Assembly: GCA_016124615.1 (NCBI GenBank) | Contig: WGNF01000007.1 | Span: 248,001 to 312,000 of the forward strand | Source: Paracoccaceae bacterium | GTDB lineage: Bacteria; Pseudomonadota; Alphaproteobacteria; Rhodobacterales; Rhodobacteraceae | DNA length: 64,000 nt | Direction: 5' to 3' | Translations under genes and position numbers: made by a program | Notes under the pieces: model-generated | What the model was told of the DNA's origin: nothing | Seen by the model: the letters and a program-made list of their open reading frames with translations, nothing else | Database searches by the model: none | Shown here: positions 6,844 to 15,941 of the stretch, piece after piece | Layout of the letters: each line of letters begins with the position of its first letter | Numbering within the stretch: position 1 is the stretch's first letter

Positions 6844-8226
6844 ATGGCCACCCAGAAGCTCTACGCCGGGGTCACCCTGCGCGAAACCCGCGCGCGGCTT
6901 GGCCTGACCCAGCGGAATTTCGCGGAAAAGCTTGGGATTTCCTTGCCTTACCTGAACCAGATGGAAAACAACCATCGCCCGGTCTCGGCTGGGGTGGTGC
7001 TGGCGCTGGCGCAGGAATTCGGTTTCGACGTCACCGAGCTTGGCACCGGCGATGCCGAGCGGCTGGTCACCGACATGCGCGAGGCGCTGGCCGACCCCGT
7101 CATCACCACCGCGCCCCCCCTCGCCGATCTGCGCCTGACCGCCTCCAACGCCCCCGCCCTCGCCCGCGCCTTTCTCGAGTTGCACCGCGCCTATCGCCAG
7201 ACCCACGAACGCCTCGCCTCGCTGGACGAGGCGTTGGGTCGCGAGGATGCCACGCTGCGCCCCTCGCCGTGGGAGGAAGTCCTTGATTTCTTTCACTATT
7301 GTGACAACTACATCGACGCCGTCGACCGGGCCGCCGAACGTTTCGCCACCTCGGCCGCCGACCCGGTCGAGGCCGCCCGCGCCGCCCTGCAGGCCCGCGG
7401 CATCACCCTCACCCTCGCTGATGCGCCCGCCCTGCGCGCCTACGACGCCGACGCGAAGGCCCTTACCCTGTCCACCCGCGCCGCCAGTGCCACCCAGCGG
7501 TTCCAGCTGCTGCATCAGGTCGCCCTGCTGACCCAGAACGACCTGCTGGAGGCGACGCTGGACCTCGCCCGCTTTCAGTCCGACGCCGCCCGCGCTATTG
7601 CCAAGATCGGCATGGCCAACTACTTCGCCGGTGCCGCGCTGCTGCCCTACCGCCCGTTTCTGGCCGCCGCGCAAGAGATGCGGCACGATCTGGAACGGCT
7701 GGCCGACCGCTTCGGCGCCTCGATCGAGCAGGTGGCGCACCGGCTTTCGACCCTGCAACGCCCTGGTTTCAAAGGGATTCCCTTCTTCTTCGTGCGCGTC
7801 GATCAGGCCGGCACGATCACCAAACGCCACTCGGCCACCCGGCTGCAATTCGCCCGCTTCGGCGGCGCCTGCCCGCTGTGGAACGTCCATGCGGCGTTCG
7901 AGACGCCGGGCCGCTTTTTGCGCCAGCTGGCCGAAACCCCCGACGGCGTGCGCTATCTTTGCCTTGCGCGCGAAGTGTCCAAACCCGGCGGCAGCTTTCA
8001 CGCCAAGGTCCGCCGCTATGCCATCGGCCTTGGCTGCGAGGTGTCGCATGCCCCCGCGCTGGTCTATGCCGACGATCTGGACCTCAGCCGCGGCTTTGAG
8101 CCGATCGGTATCTCCTGCCGCATCTGCGAACGCACCGATTGCCACCAACGCTCGGTGCCGCCGCTGGAACGGCGCCTGCGGGTCGACCCAGATCGGCGCG
8201 GTCTCTTGCCGTATGAGATCGGGTAA
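6844..8226 (+). CDS. XRE-family short-chain fatty acyl regulator (ScfR/RamB/PrpR type)
   Basis: A 460-residue regulator. Residues 8-62 form an XRE helix-turn-helix (LRETRARLGLTQRNFAEKLG...YLNQMENN). A central ImmA/IrrE-like domain follows, in which the zinc-protease motif is degenerate (HQVALL near residue 223, not HExxH). The C-terminal DUF2083 region ends with the cysteine-rich CRICERTDCHQR near residue 425. This order is that of regulators of propionate, acetate and glyoxylate metabolism that sense short acyl-CoAs. The ATG at 6844 is chosen because the helix-turn-helix begins right after it, although the frame stays open upstream. A TTTGCAAA palindrome precedes it. No metabolic target gene is adjacent, so it probably acts in trans. 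Confidence 0.87.
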   Translation: MATQKLYAGVTLRETRARLGLTQRNFAEKLGISLPYLNQMENNHRPVSAGVVLALAQEFGFDVTELGTGDAERLVTDMREALADPVITTAPPLADLRLTASNAPALARAFLELHRAYRQTHERLASLDEALGREDATLRPSPWEEVLDFFHYCDNYIDAVDRAAERFATSAADPVEAARAALQARGITLTLADAPALRAYDADAKALTLSTRAASATQRFQLLHQVALLTQNDLLEATLDLARFQSDAARAIAKIGMANYFAGAALLPYRPFLAAAQEMRHDLERLADRFGASIEQVAHRLSTLQRPGFKGIPFFFVRVDQAGTITKRHSATRLQFARFGGACPLWNVHAAFETPGRFLRQLAETPDGVRYLCLAREVSKPGGSFHAKVRRYAIGLGCEVSHAPALVYADDLDLSRGFEPIGISCRICERTDCHQRSVPPLERRLRVDPDRRGLLPYEIG

Positions 8227-8318
8227 GCCATTGAACTGACGCCCGAACGCGAACCGCCCGACGCTTGCGGGCGCCGGGCGGTATCGTCGTCTCGTCAGCG
8301 AAGATCGACCCCGAGGGG

Positions 8319-8558
8319 TCACGCCGCCTGCAGAATCTTCCAGATTTCATCCTTCAGCACCATGCGCTTGCGGCGAAGCTCTTCTTCATGGGCATCGTCG
8401 GTCGGCACGGTCATCGTTTCGGCGGCATGAACGGCGCGGTTGACCTCGTGATATTCCTCGACCAGACGCGCGAAATGGGCGTTCTCAATCTTGAGGGCAT
8501 GGATCTTTGCGGCCTCGGCGGGGAATTCCTCGGTCAGTTCGTGCGGCGTATTGGCCAT
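8319..8558 (-). CDS. DUF465 (YdcH-type) small helical protein
   Basis: A 79-residue, charged, all-helical protein of the DUF465/YdcH family. HALKIENAHFARLVEEYHEVNRAV forms the first helix and EEELRRKRMVLKDEIWKIL the second, giving the usual helical hairpin. It is probably cytoplasmic with unknown function. Small proteins of this family are common and usually monocistronic in alphaproteobacteria. It is convergent with the upstream regulator. A GACCCC-GA-GGGGTC palindrome at 8307-8320 spans its stop codon and may contribute to termination. Confidence 0.82.
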   Translation of the reverse strand: MANTPHELTEEFPAEAAKIHALKIENAHFARLVEEYHEVNRAVHAAETMTVPTDDAHEEELRRKRMVLKDEIWKILQAA

Positions 8559-8643
8559 CGGGCAGTCCTTTCCAGTTGAATTGCCAAGACCCTAGCCCGC
8601 GCCGCGCCACACCGCCTTGATGCCGATCAAGTGACCGCCCAGC

Positions 8644-10293
8644 TCAGCGCTGGCTGGCCCGCCAGTCCGGGTTCACCCAGGGCTCCGCGTTCAGCGGCGC
8701 CAGCATCCCGCGGCCCAGCACGTGGTCCGCCGCCTTCTCGCCCACCATGATCGAGGGGCCGTTCAGGTTGCCGTTCGGGATGCGCGGAAAGATCGAGCTG
8801 TCGGCGACGCGCAGCCCTTCCACCCCGATCACCCGGCATTCGGGGTCCACCACCGCCAGCGGGTCATCGGCGCGCCCCATCCGCGCGGTGCCGCAGGGGT
8901 GATAGGCGCTTTCGGCATGCTCGCGGATGAAGGCGTCGATCTCGGCATCGGTCTCGACGCCTGCGCCCGGCTGGATCTCGCGCTTCACATAGGGCTTGAA
9001 CGCCTCCTGCCCGAAAACCTCGCGCGTCAGCCGCACGCAGGCGCGGAAATCCTGCCAATCGGCCTCGGTCGACATGTAGTTGAAGCGGATCACCGGCGCA
9101 TCCTCGGGCCGCCCCGACCGCAGCGTGATCGCCCCGCGCGAGGGCGAACGCATCGGCCCGACATGGGCCTGAAAACCGTGCCCCTCGGCGGCGACCTTGC
9201 CATCGTAGCGCACCGCGATCGGCAGGAAGTGATACTGGATATCGGGGTAGTCCACCCCCGCTTTCGAGCGGATGAAGGCGCAGCTTTCAAACTGGTTCGA
9301 GGCGCCAAGGCCCGTTCCAGTCAAGAGCCACTGCGCCCCGATCACCGCCTTGCCCCAGAGGTTCCAGTATTTGTACAGCGTGATCGGCTGCAGACTGGCG
9401 AACTGCATGTAAATCTCAAGATGGTCCTGCAGGTTCGCGCCCACCCCCGGCCGGTCGGCCACGACCGTTACCCCATGTTCCGCCAGATGCGCCGCCGCCC
9501 CGATGCCCGACAGCATCAGAATCTTCGGTGTGTTGATCGACGACGCCGCAAGGATCACCTCGGCCCGCGCCCGGATCACCTCGACCGTGCCGCCCCGCAT
9601 CACCTCAACCCCGACGGCGCGGCCGTTTTCGATCACCACGCGGCGCGCGAAGGCCCGCACCACGCTGCAGTTCGGCCCCTTCAGCGCGGGCTTCAGATAG
9701 GCATTCGCCGCCGACCAGCGCCGCCCTTTCCAGATCGTCGCCTCCATCGGGCCGAAACCCTCTTGCTGGCGGCCGTTGTAATCCTCGGTCACCGGGTAGC
9801 CGGCCTGCTTGCCCGCCTCGACGAAAGCGTGAAACAGCGGGTTCGCGCGCGGCCCGCGCGTGATGTGCAGCGGGCCGGATGTCCCGCGCCACTCGGCCCC
9901 GTCGCCGCCGTGGGAATGTTCCATCCGCTTGAAATAGGGCAGCACGTCGGCATAGCCCCAGCCCGCCGCGCCCGCCTCGGCCCAGTGGTCGAAATCGCGC
10001 GCGTGGCCGCGCACATAGACCATGCCATTGATCGACGATGACCCGCCGATCACCTTGCCGCGCGGTGTGGCCAGACGGCGGTTGCCCAGATGCGGCTCTG
10101 GCTCCGACTGAAAGCCCCAGTCGTAGATCCCCATGTTCATCGGATAGCTGAGCGCGGCCGGCATCTGGATGAACGGGCCCGCGTCGGTCCCGCCATGCTC
10201 GATCACCAGCACCTTGCGCCCGGCCTCGGCCAGCCGATAGGCCATTGCGCAGCCAGCCGAGCCTGCGCCCACGATCACATAATCCGCTTCCAC
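8644..10293 (-). CDS. betA: Choline dehydrogenase (GMC oxidoreductase)
   Basis: A 549-residue FAD enzyme of the GMC family. It has the N-terminal dinucleotide fold VGAGSAGC (residues 8-15), the GMC signature [19 protein letters not shown] near residue 80, [15 protein letters not shown] near 255, and the C-terminal catalytic region HPCGTARMG near 463 with [15 protein letters not shown] near 510. It oxidises choline to betaine aldehyde and can continue to glycine betaine. Length is as usual for BetA. It is the last gene of a betI - PLP enzyme - betA run, 25 bp after the PLP gene, and faces the divergent choXWV uptake genes. No betB is present in the window. Confidence 0.93.
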   Translation of the reverse strand: MEADYVIVGAGSAGCAMAYRLAEAGRKVLVIEHGGTDAGPFIQMPAALSYPMNMGIYDWGFQSEPEPHLGNRRLATPRGKVIGGSSSINGMVYVRGHARDFDHWAEAGAAGWGYADVLPYFKRMEHSHGGDGAEWRGTSGPLHITRGPRANPLFHAFVEAGKQAGYPVTEDYNGRQQEGFGPMEATIWKGRRWSAANAYLKPALKGPNCSVVRAFARRVVIENGRAVGVEVMRGGTVEVIRARAEVILAASSINTPKILMLSGIGAAAHLAEHGVTVVADRPGVGANLQDHLEIYMQFASLQPITLYKYWNLWGKAVIGAQWLLTGTGLGASNQFESCAFIRSKAGVDYPDIQYHFLPIAVRYDGKVAAEGHGFQAHVGPMRSPSRGAITLRSGRPEDAPVIRFNYMSTEADWQDFRACVRLTREVFGQEAFKPYVKREIQPGAGVETDAEIDAFIREHAESAYHPCGTARMGRADDPLAVVDPECRVIGVEGLRVADSSIFPRIPNGNLNGPSIMVGEKAADHVLGRGMLAPLNAEPWVNPDWRASQR

Positions 10294-10318
10294 GTTCCGT
10301 ACTTCCTTCTGGCGCGGG

Positions 10319-11311
10319 TCAGCCCGCGCTGTCCATCACGGCGCGGAAGGCTTCCCACGCAATGTTGCCGCCGGTCGCGTAGATCACCGCGACCTTGCCC
10401 TTCAGGTCCACCCGCCCGGCCAGCGCCGCGGCCAGCGCCACCGCGCCAGAGGGTTCCAGCACCAGTTTCAACCGCTCGAAGGCGAAACGCATCCCGGTGC
10501 GCACCTCGTCATCGGTCACGGTGATGCCCTTGACCCCGGCCACCTGCGCCGCCGCGAAGGGGGCCTGCCCCGGCTGCGTCGCCTGCAACGCATCGCAGAT
10601 CGTCGGCCTGCCGCTGCTCACGCGGGTGACTTGCCCGGCCGCCAGCGAGGCGCCCATGCCGTTGTAGCCCTCGGGCTCGGTGGCCCAGACCTGTGCGCGT
10701 CCGACATGGTGAAACGCCAGCGCCACGCCGCCGATCAGCCCGCCGCCCCCCACCGGGCACAGCACGTTGTCGGCCGTGGCCCCGGCTTCGGCCAGTTGTT
10801 CCAGCGCCTCCAGCCCGGCACCGGCCTGCCCGGCGACAATTGCGGGGTCGTCAAACGGATGCAGCAGCACCAGTTCCTCGGCCTGCGAAATCTCGCGCGC
10901 CAGCGCCGCCGCCACCTCTTCACGCGGCCGGTCGCCATGATGCGACAGCACCACCCGCGCGCCAAACCCCTCGGTCGCCTGCCGTTTCAGCGCGGGCGCA
11001 TCGTCGGGCATGACGATGGTCACCGGCACGCCTTGCGCCCGACCCGCCGCCGCCAAACCTTGCGCGAAGTTGCCCGAGGAATAGGCCACCACGCCGCGCG
11101 CCTTTTCCGCCGCCGACAGCTGCGCCAGCCGCCAGGTGGCGCCGCGGATCTTGAACGACCCCGCCCATTGCAGGCTTTCGGCCTTCACGAACGCCCGCGC
11201 CGCGCCGGTCGCCACCGCCAGCGCCGCGCTTTCCAACAGGGGCGTGCGCTGCGTCGCGGCCCGTGTCAGCGCCCAGGCGGCGCGCAAAGTGGACGCATCC
11301 GGAACAGTCAT
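10319..11311 (-). CDS. Threonine/serine dehydratase-like PLP enzyme within the bet operon
   Basis: A 330-residue fold-type II PLP enzyme. The Schiff-base lysine is Lys54 in GSFKIRGA, the substrate loop is SSGNFAQG (residues 78-85, with Phe where many relatives have His), and the phosphate-binding GGGGL lies at 188-192. It is the length of catabolic threonine dehydratases or serine racemases without an ACT domain. The start overlaps the end of betI by 4 bp (ATGA), and betA follows 25 bp downstream, so it is co-transcribed with choline oxidation genes. It stands where betB would often be. It may deaminate serine or threonine derived from betaine catabolism, but that is inference. Confidence 0.85.
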   Translation of the reverse strand: MTVPDASTLRAAWALTRAATQRTPLLESAALAVATGAARAFVKAESLQWAGSFKIRGATWRLAQLSAAEKARGVVAYSSGNFAQGLAAAGRAQGVPVTIVMPDDAPALKRQATEGFGARVVLSHHGDRPREEVAAALAREISQAEELVLLHPFDDPAIVAGQAGAGLEALEQLAEAGATADNVLCPVGGGGLIGGVALAFHHVGRAQVWATEPEGYNGMGASLAAGQVTRVSSGRPTICDALQATQPGQAPFAAAQVAGVKGITVTDDEVRTGMRFAFERLKLVLEPSGAVALAAALAGRVDLKGKVAVIYATGGNIAWEAFRAVMDSAG

Positions 11312-11895
11312 CCTTGCCCCCCACAGTCGATCTTTGCCTCAAGGTAGGCCAGCACGATCCGCGTCGCCGCCGCGCCATCGGGCGAGCGGTCGCTGAGCGC
11401 CTCGCGGATGTAGACGCCGTCGATCAGCGCGCCGACGCCATCGGCCACGCCCGGCGCGCGGTCACCCACCAGCGGGCGCAGTTCGGCGACAAGGTTTGAC
11501 CGCAGCCGATGCTGATAGACCCGCAGCAACCGTTTCGCATCGGGCACCGTCTGCGCCAGCACGTAGAAGTTCAGCCAGGCCCCCACCACCTCACGCCGAA
11601 AGCTGGCGGCGGCGAAGGACACCCGCACGATCGCATTCAGCCGCGATCGCGGGCCATCGGCGGTGGCCAGCGCCCCGCGCACCTCGGCGCCGTAAAGCGA
11701 CAGCACGTGGCGCATCGCGGCCAGGAACATCTGTTCCTTGTTGCCAAAGTAATGGTGCGCCAGCGCCGTCGACATGCCCGCCCGCCGCGCGATCTGGCTG
11801 ACCGTCACGTCCAGCGACCCGGCGCGCCCGATCTCGGCAATCGTGGCTTTGACCAACGCCGCCTTTCGGATAGGCTCCATCCCGAGTTTCGGCAC
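11308..11895 (-). CDS. betI: TetR-family choline-responsive repressor BetI
   Basis: A 195-residue TetR regulator. The N-terminus PKLGMEPIRKAAL matches the start of characterised BetI (MPKLGMQSIRR in E. coli). The helix-turn-helix is VSQIARRAGMSTALAHHYFGNKEQMF. I chose the GTG at 11895, because it reproduces the BetI N-terminus and follows GGAGG with a normal spacer; a TTG four codons upstream is less likely. BetI represses choline-to-betaine genes and is released by choline. It overlaps the downstream PLP gene by 4 bp and is divergent from choX, with a palindromic operator between them. Confidence 0.9.
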   Translation of the reverse strand: MPKLGMEPIRKAALVKATIAEIGRAGSLDVTVSQIARRAGMSTALAHHYFGNKEQMFLAAMRHVLSLYGAEVRGALATADGPRSRLNAIVRVSFAAASFRREVVGAWLNFYVLAQTVPDAKRLLRVYQHRLRSNLVAELRPLVGDRAPGVADGVGALIDGVYIREALSDRSPDGAAATRIVLAYLEAKIDCGGQG

Positions 11896-11941
11896 CGTGG
11901 CCTCCAAAAATCACTTGCCAACTGGAGCTACAGTGAAGTTT

Positions 11942-11955
11942 ATTGACTCGTCAAT
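11942..11955. promoter_or_regulatory. Putative BetI operator between betI and choX
   Basis: A perfect palindrome ATTGA-CTCG-TCAAT lies in the 79-bp betI/choX gap, 20 bp upstream of the choX start. BetI operators in other proteobacteria also contain TTGA/TCAA half-sites. A possible promoter (TTGCCA at 11915-11920, 17-bp spacer, GTTTAT at 11938-11943) ends at the operator's left edge, so bound repressor would block transcription of choXWV. The promoter elements are weaker evidence than the palindrome. Confidence 0.6.
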
Positions 11956-11974
11956 CAACAAAAACAGGGAGCCC

Positions 11975-12913
11975 ATGATGACACACCTCCGTTCGATGCT
12001 GCTTGCCGCCTCAGCGGCCCTTGCGCTGACCGGCCCCGCCTATGCGGCCGGTTGCGACAAGGTCACCTTCTCGGATGTCGGCTGGACCGACATCACCTCG
12101 ACCACCGCCGTGACCACCTACATGCTCAAGGCGATGGGCTACGACACCGACATCAAGCTGCTGTCGGTCCCCGTCACCTACGAGGCGATGGCCAAGGGCG
12201 ACGTTGACGTGTTCCTCGGCAACTGGATGCCGACGATGGATGACAACATCAAACCGTACATCGCGGCGAAAACCGTCGACAGCGTGCGCGCGAACCTTGA
12301 AGGCGCGAAGTACACGCTGGCCACCAACCAGTACGGCGCCGATCTGGGCATCAAGGACTATGCCGACATCGCCAAGCACGCCAAGGAACTTGACGGCAAG
12401 ATCTATGGCATCGAGCCGGGCAACGACGGCAACCGCCTGATCCTTGGCATGATCAAGGACAACTTCGACGGGCTGAAAGACTTCAAGCTGGTCGAAAGCT
12501 CGGAACAGGGCATGCTGGCGCAGGTCGCGCGGCTCGATGGGCAGAAAAAGCCGATCATCTTCCTCGGCTGGGCACCGCATCCGATGAACTCGAAGTTCAA
12601 GCTGACCTACCTGTCGGGCGGCGACGCGATCTTCGGGCCGGACTATGGCGGGGCGACGGTCTACACCAACACCCGTGCGAACTACGTCACCGAATGCCCG
12701 AACGTCGGCAAGATGCTGAACCAACTGGTGTTCTCGCTGCCGATGGAAAACGACATCATGGGCGCGATCCTCGATGACGGCAAAGACCCGCAGGTCGCCG
12801 CCAAAGCCTGGCTGACCGCCAACCCCGACGCGATCAAGCCCTGGCTGGCTGGCGTGACGGCCAAGGACGGCAGCGATGCGGTCGCGGCTGTCGACAAAGC
12901 GCTCGGCATGTAA
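11975..12913 (+). CDS. choX: Choline ABC transporter substrate-binding protein
   Basis: A 312-residue periplasmic binding protein. It has an N-terminal signal peptide (hydrophobic 6-22, cleavage near AYA-A at about 24) and the betaine/choline OpuAC-type fold. The ligand residues reported for Sinorhizobium ChoX (W43, D45, W90, Y119, W205) are all matched here with a constant offset of six: Trp37, Asp39, Trp84, Tyr113 and Trp199. This strongly supports choline specificity. The ATG at 11975 follows CAGGGAGCCC; a second ATG is adjacent. It is the first gene of choXWV. A strong hairpin follows the stop codon and may raise its level relative to the membrane components. Confidence 0.95.
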   Translation: MMTHLRSMLLAASAALALTGPAYAAGCDKVTFSDVGWTDITSTTAVTTYMLKAMGYDTDIKLLSVPVTYEAMAKGDVDVFLGNWMPTMDDNIKPYIAAKTVDSVRANLEGAKYTLATNQYGADLGIKDYADIAKHAKELDGKIYGIEPGNDGNRLILGMIKDNFDGLKDFKLVESSEQGMLAQVARLDGQKKPIIFLGWAPHPMNSKFKLTYLSGGDAIFGPDYGGATVYTNTRANYVTECPNVGKMLNQLVFSLPMENDIMGAILDDGKDPQVAAKAWLTANPDAIKPWLAGVTAKDGSDAVAAVDKALGM

Positions 12914-12920
12914 CCGACGA

Positions 12921-12945
12921 CGGCCCCGGAGCCTCTCCGGGGCCG
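12921..12945 (+). terminator. Stable hairpin between choX and choW
   Basis: CGGCCCCGGA and TCCGGGGCCG form a perfect 10-bp stem around a 5-nt loop, starting 7 bp after the choX stop. No T-tract follows, so it is more likely a partial terminator or 3'-end stabiliser. Such hairpins typically give the binding protein more mRNA than the permease genes. The rest of the 187-bp gap to choW shows no gene. Confidence 0.65.
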
Positions 12946-13100
12946 CTATCCGTCGAAGCGGTTGACAACCGGCACGGGCCGTTTTCTCCTCGAGGCCGCT
13001 CCGTGCGCCCGGGGATGAACGGGCGGAGTCTGCGCCACGTGCGGGCAAGACCACCTCAACCGCCCGACCGGCTGGCATCTGAAGGGGGACGACACAGGCG

Positions 13101-13937
13101 ATGCTGAACTTCATCACCGACGACAAGATTCCGGTCGGCAAGGCGGGCAAGGCGGTCTTTGACTGGATGCAGGCCCATATGTCCGGCCTGTTCGACGCGC
13201 TGTCGAACATCTTGCAATTTGTCATCGACTGGATCGAATGGGCGCTGCAGTCGCCGCCGCCGCTGGTGGTGTTCCTGATCTTCGCCGCGCTCGCATGGTA
13301 TCTGCAACGCTCGTGGAAAACCGCGCTTTTCGTGTTCGTCGCGCTCTTGTTCATCCTCAATCAGGGGTACTGGCAGGCCACCACTGAAAGCCTGACGCTG
13401 GTGCTGGCCGCCTGCGTCGTCTGCATGGGCATCGGCGTGCCGATCGGCATCTTCATGGCACACCGCCCGCGGGTCTTTCAGGCCACCAGCCCGATCCTCG
13501 ACCTGATGCAGACCCTGCCCACCTTCGTCTATCTGATCCCTGCCATCGTGCTGTTCGGCATCGGCATGGTGCCCGGCCTGATCGCCACGGTGATCTTCGT
13601 GCTGCCCGCGCCGATCCGCATGGCGCATCTGGGCATTTCCTCCACCCCCGAGGCGCTCTTGGAGGCGGCAACCGCCTTTGGCGCCTCCAAGTCCCAGACG
13701 CTCTGGAAGGTGGAGCTGCCGTATGCCTTCCCGCAGATCATGGTCGGGCTGAACCAGACCATCATGCTCTCGCTGTCGATGGTCGTGATCTCGACGCTGG
13801 TCGGCGCCGACGGGCTTGGCGTGCCGGTGGTGCGCGCGCTCGGCTCGGTGAACACCCAGCTTGGCTTCGAATCCGGCTTCGTCATCGTCGTGGTGGCGAT
13901 CCTATTGGACCGTATGCTGAGGGTGACGCGCAAATGA
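13101..13937 (+). CDS. choW: Choline ABC transporter permease
   Basis: A 278-residue inner-membrane permease of the betaine/choline (OpuAB/ProW) type. An amphipathic N-terminus is followed by about six membrane segments (the first near residue 52). The ATPase-contact EAA loop, EALLEAATAFGASKSQTLWKVELP, lies near residue 184. It forms the channel for choline delivered by ChoX. Its stop overlaps the choV start (ATGA). The gap to choX is unusually long (187 bp) and holds the hairpin at 12921-12945. A ribosome-binding site GGGGGA lies rather far upstream of the ATG. Confidence 0.93.
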   Translation: MLNFITDDKIPVGKAGKAVFDWMQAHMSGLFDALSNILQFVIDWIEWALQSPPPLVVFLIFAALAWYLQRSWKTALFVFVALLFILNQGYWQATTESLTLVLAACVVCMGIGVPIGIFMAHRPRVFQATSPILDLMQTLPTFVYLIPAIVLFGIGMVPGLIATVIFVLPAPIRMAHLGISSTPEALLEAATAFGASKSQTLWKVELPYAFPQIMVGLNQTIMLSLSMVVISTLVGADGLGVPVVRALGSVNTQLGFESGFVIVVVAILLDRMLRVTRK

Positions 13938-14986
13938 CTCAACAAACCCGCGCCCCCGCCGTCGAATTCGACAAGGTTTCCATCGTTTTCGGCGACAAGC
14001 CGCACAGCGCCCTGCCGCACATGGATCAGGGCCGCACCCGCGCCGAGGTGCAGACCGACACCGGGCAGGTGCTGGGCGTCCACGATTGCAGCCTGACCGT
14101 CGGCAGCGGCGAGATCCTTGTGCTGATGGGCCTGTCCGGGTCCGGCAAATCCACCCTGCTGCGCGGCGTCAACGGGTTAAACCCGGTGGTGCGCGGCGAG
14201 GTGCGGGTGAACGATGGCGGCAAGATGGTCAGCGTCACCAACGCCGACCCGCAGACGCTGCGCCACCTGCGGCTGACCCGCGTCGCGATGGTGTTCCAGC
14301 AATTCGGCCTGCTGCCCTGGCGCTCGGTGCGCGAGAATGTCGGCCTCGGCCTTGAACTCGCCGGCATGAAACCCGCCGAGCGGCGCGACCGGGTCGAGGT
14401 GCAGCTGGCGCTGGTCGGTCTCTCGCAATGGGCCGACCGCCGGGTGGGCGAGTTGTCGGGCGGCATGCAACAGCGCGTCGGCCTTGCCCGCGCCTTCGCC
14501 ACCCAGGCGCCGATCTTGCTGATGGACGAACCCTTTTCGGCGCTCGACCCGCTGATCCGGACCCGGTTGCAGGATGAATTGCTGGAACTGCAGCAAAAGC
14601 TGCACCGCACCATCGTCTTCGTCAGCCACGATCTGGACGAGGCGTTCAAGATCGGCAATCGCATTGCGCTGATGGAGGGGGGCCGCATCGTCCAGTGCGG
14701 CACGGCGCGCGAGATCTTCCAGAACCCGTCCTCGGACTATGTCGCCGATTTCGTTGCCCACATGAACCCGCTGGGCGTGCTGACCGCCCGCGACGCGATG
14801 CGCCCGGCCAGCGGTTTGCACGCCAGCACCGTAGCGGCGGAAGAGACCATCCAGTCGGTCATGGCGCGCGTGACGGCCTCAGATGCGCCGGTCGGCGTGA
14901 TCGAGGATGGCGCCCTGATCGGCGAGGTCACACGTGACACCGTGCTGGCCCGCCTGCTGGACCCGACCGGCAAGACCAGCCGCTGA
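13934..14986 (+). CDS. choV: Choline ABC transporter ATP-binding protein
   Basis: A 350-residue ATPase of the OpuAA/ProV type. Walker A GLSGSGKST lies near residue 66, the Q-loop is VFQQFGLLPW, the signature LSGGMQQR is near 174, Walker B LLMDEPFSALDP near 195, and the switch histidine is in FVSHDLDEA. The C-terminal 80 residues form a degenerate CBS-like regulatory region, as in betaine/choline transporters. An insert after the first strand (residues 20-40) is typical of ChoV. It overlaps choW by 4 bp and is convergent with an EamA exporter gene 7 bp away. Confidence 0.94.
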   Translation: MTQQTRAPAVEFDKVSIVFGDKPHSALPHMDQGRTRAEVQTDTGQVLGVHDCSLTVGSGEILVLMGLSGSGKSTLLRGVNGLNPVVRGEVRVNDGGKMVSVTNADPQTLRHLRLTRVAMVFQQFGLLPWRSVRENVGLGLELAGMKPAERRDRVEVQLALVGLSQWADRRVGELSGGMQQRVGLARAFATQAPILLMDEPFSALDPLIRTRLQDELLELQQKLHRTIVFVSHDLDEAFKIGNRIALMEGGRIVQCGTAREIFQNPSSDYVADFVAHMNPLGVLTARDAMRPASGLHASTVAAEETIQSVMARVTASDAPVGVIEDGALIGEVTRDTVLARLLDPTGKTSR

Positions 14987-14993
14987 TCCGCCC

Positions 14994-15902
14994 TCAGACC
15001 TCGGTCGCGGTCACCGGCGGGGTGACGCCGCGACGGTTCAGCACCGCCTCGCGCCAGGTGATGAAGGCGATGGCGGCGATGATCAGCAGGCCGCCGGTGA
15101 CGACCCACAGGTCAAGCGGCTCGTGGAAGAACAGCACGCCCAGCAGCGTCGCCCACAGCAGTTGCAGGAACGTCACCGGCTGCGTCACCGTCACCGGCGC
15201 CATGCGGAAGGCTTGCGTCATGCACAGGTGCCCGGCGGTGGCGAACCCCGCCGTCAGCAAAAGCCACAGCACCTGCGACAGGGTGGGCGCCGTCCAGGCC
15301 AGCGCGGCAAAGGGCGCGAGCCCGATCGTGACCCAGATCGACAGCATCGCCACGATCACCGGCGCGCCGGCCACCAGCGTCAGCCGCTTGGCAACAAGGT
15401 ATGAGCCGGCGAACAGCACCGCCGCCCCCAGCATCGCGATATGGCCCGGCTCGACGGTGCGCAGGCCGGGGCGCAGCACGATCACCACCCCGATCAGCGC
15501 CACCCCCACCGCCGCGATGCGCCGCACCGCCAGCCGCTCGCCCAGAAACAGCGCCGCGCCGATCGTCACCCCGACCGGCGCCAGATAGTTGATCGCCGTC
15601 ACCTCGGCGATCGGGATGCGCGCCATCGCGAAAAACCACAGGATCACCGCCACCGCATGCATCATCCCGCGCAGGGCGAAGATGCCCACCACCTTCGGCG
15701 TCAACCGGGCGCGCAGCAGCGGCCGCAGCATCGGGATCAGGAACACCAGGCCAAGCGCATAGCGCAGAAACGCCGCCTCGGCCGCGGGCAGGGCGGTGCC
15801 AAGCGCTTTTACGATGCCATTGACGCCAACGAAAAACAGGCCCGAGGCCAGCATCCAGAGCGCACCGGCCACCGGGCGGTTGATCGAAGCAGAAGCTGTC
15901 AT
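14994..15902 (-). CDS. EamA/DMT-family exporter
   Basis: A 302-residue membrane protein with ten predicted hydrophobic segments arranged as two EamA repeats. The second repeat contains the characteristic EPLDLW...GGLLIIA end. Such drug/metabolite transporters usually export amino acids or other metabolites. The ATG at 15902 is preferred over an in-frame TTG at 15938, because TM1 (GALWMLASGLFFVGVNGIV) then begins at a normal distance. It is convergent with choV and lies downstream of an uncharacterised membrane-protein gene (gap 39 bp). The substrate cannot be deduced. Confidence 0.85.
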   Translation of the reverse strand: MTASASINRPVAGALWMLASGLFFVGVNGIVKALGTALPAAEAAFLRYALGLVFLIPMLRPLLRARLTPKVVGIFALRGMMHAVAVILWFFAMARIPIAEVTAINYLAPVGVTIGAALFLGERLAVRRIAAVGVALIGVVIVLRPGLRTVEPGHIAMLGAAVLFAGSYLVAKRLTLVAGAPVIVAMLSIWVTIGLAPFAALAWTAPTLSQVLWLLLTAGFATAGHLCMTQAFRMAPVTVTQPVTFLQLLWATLLGVLFFHEPLDLWVVTGGLLIIAAIAFITWREAVLNRRGVTPPVTATEV

Positions 15903-15941
15903 GCGCCGCACCTGAGCCGATCGCACAGGCAAGCGCAAGGG

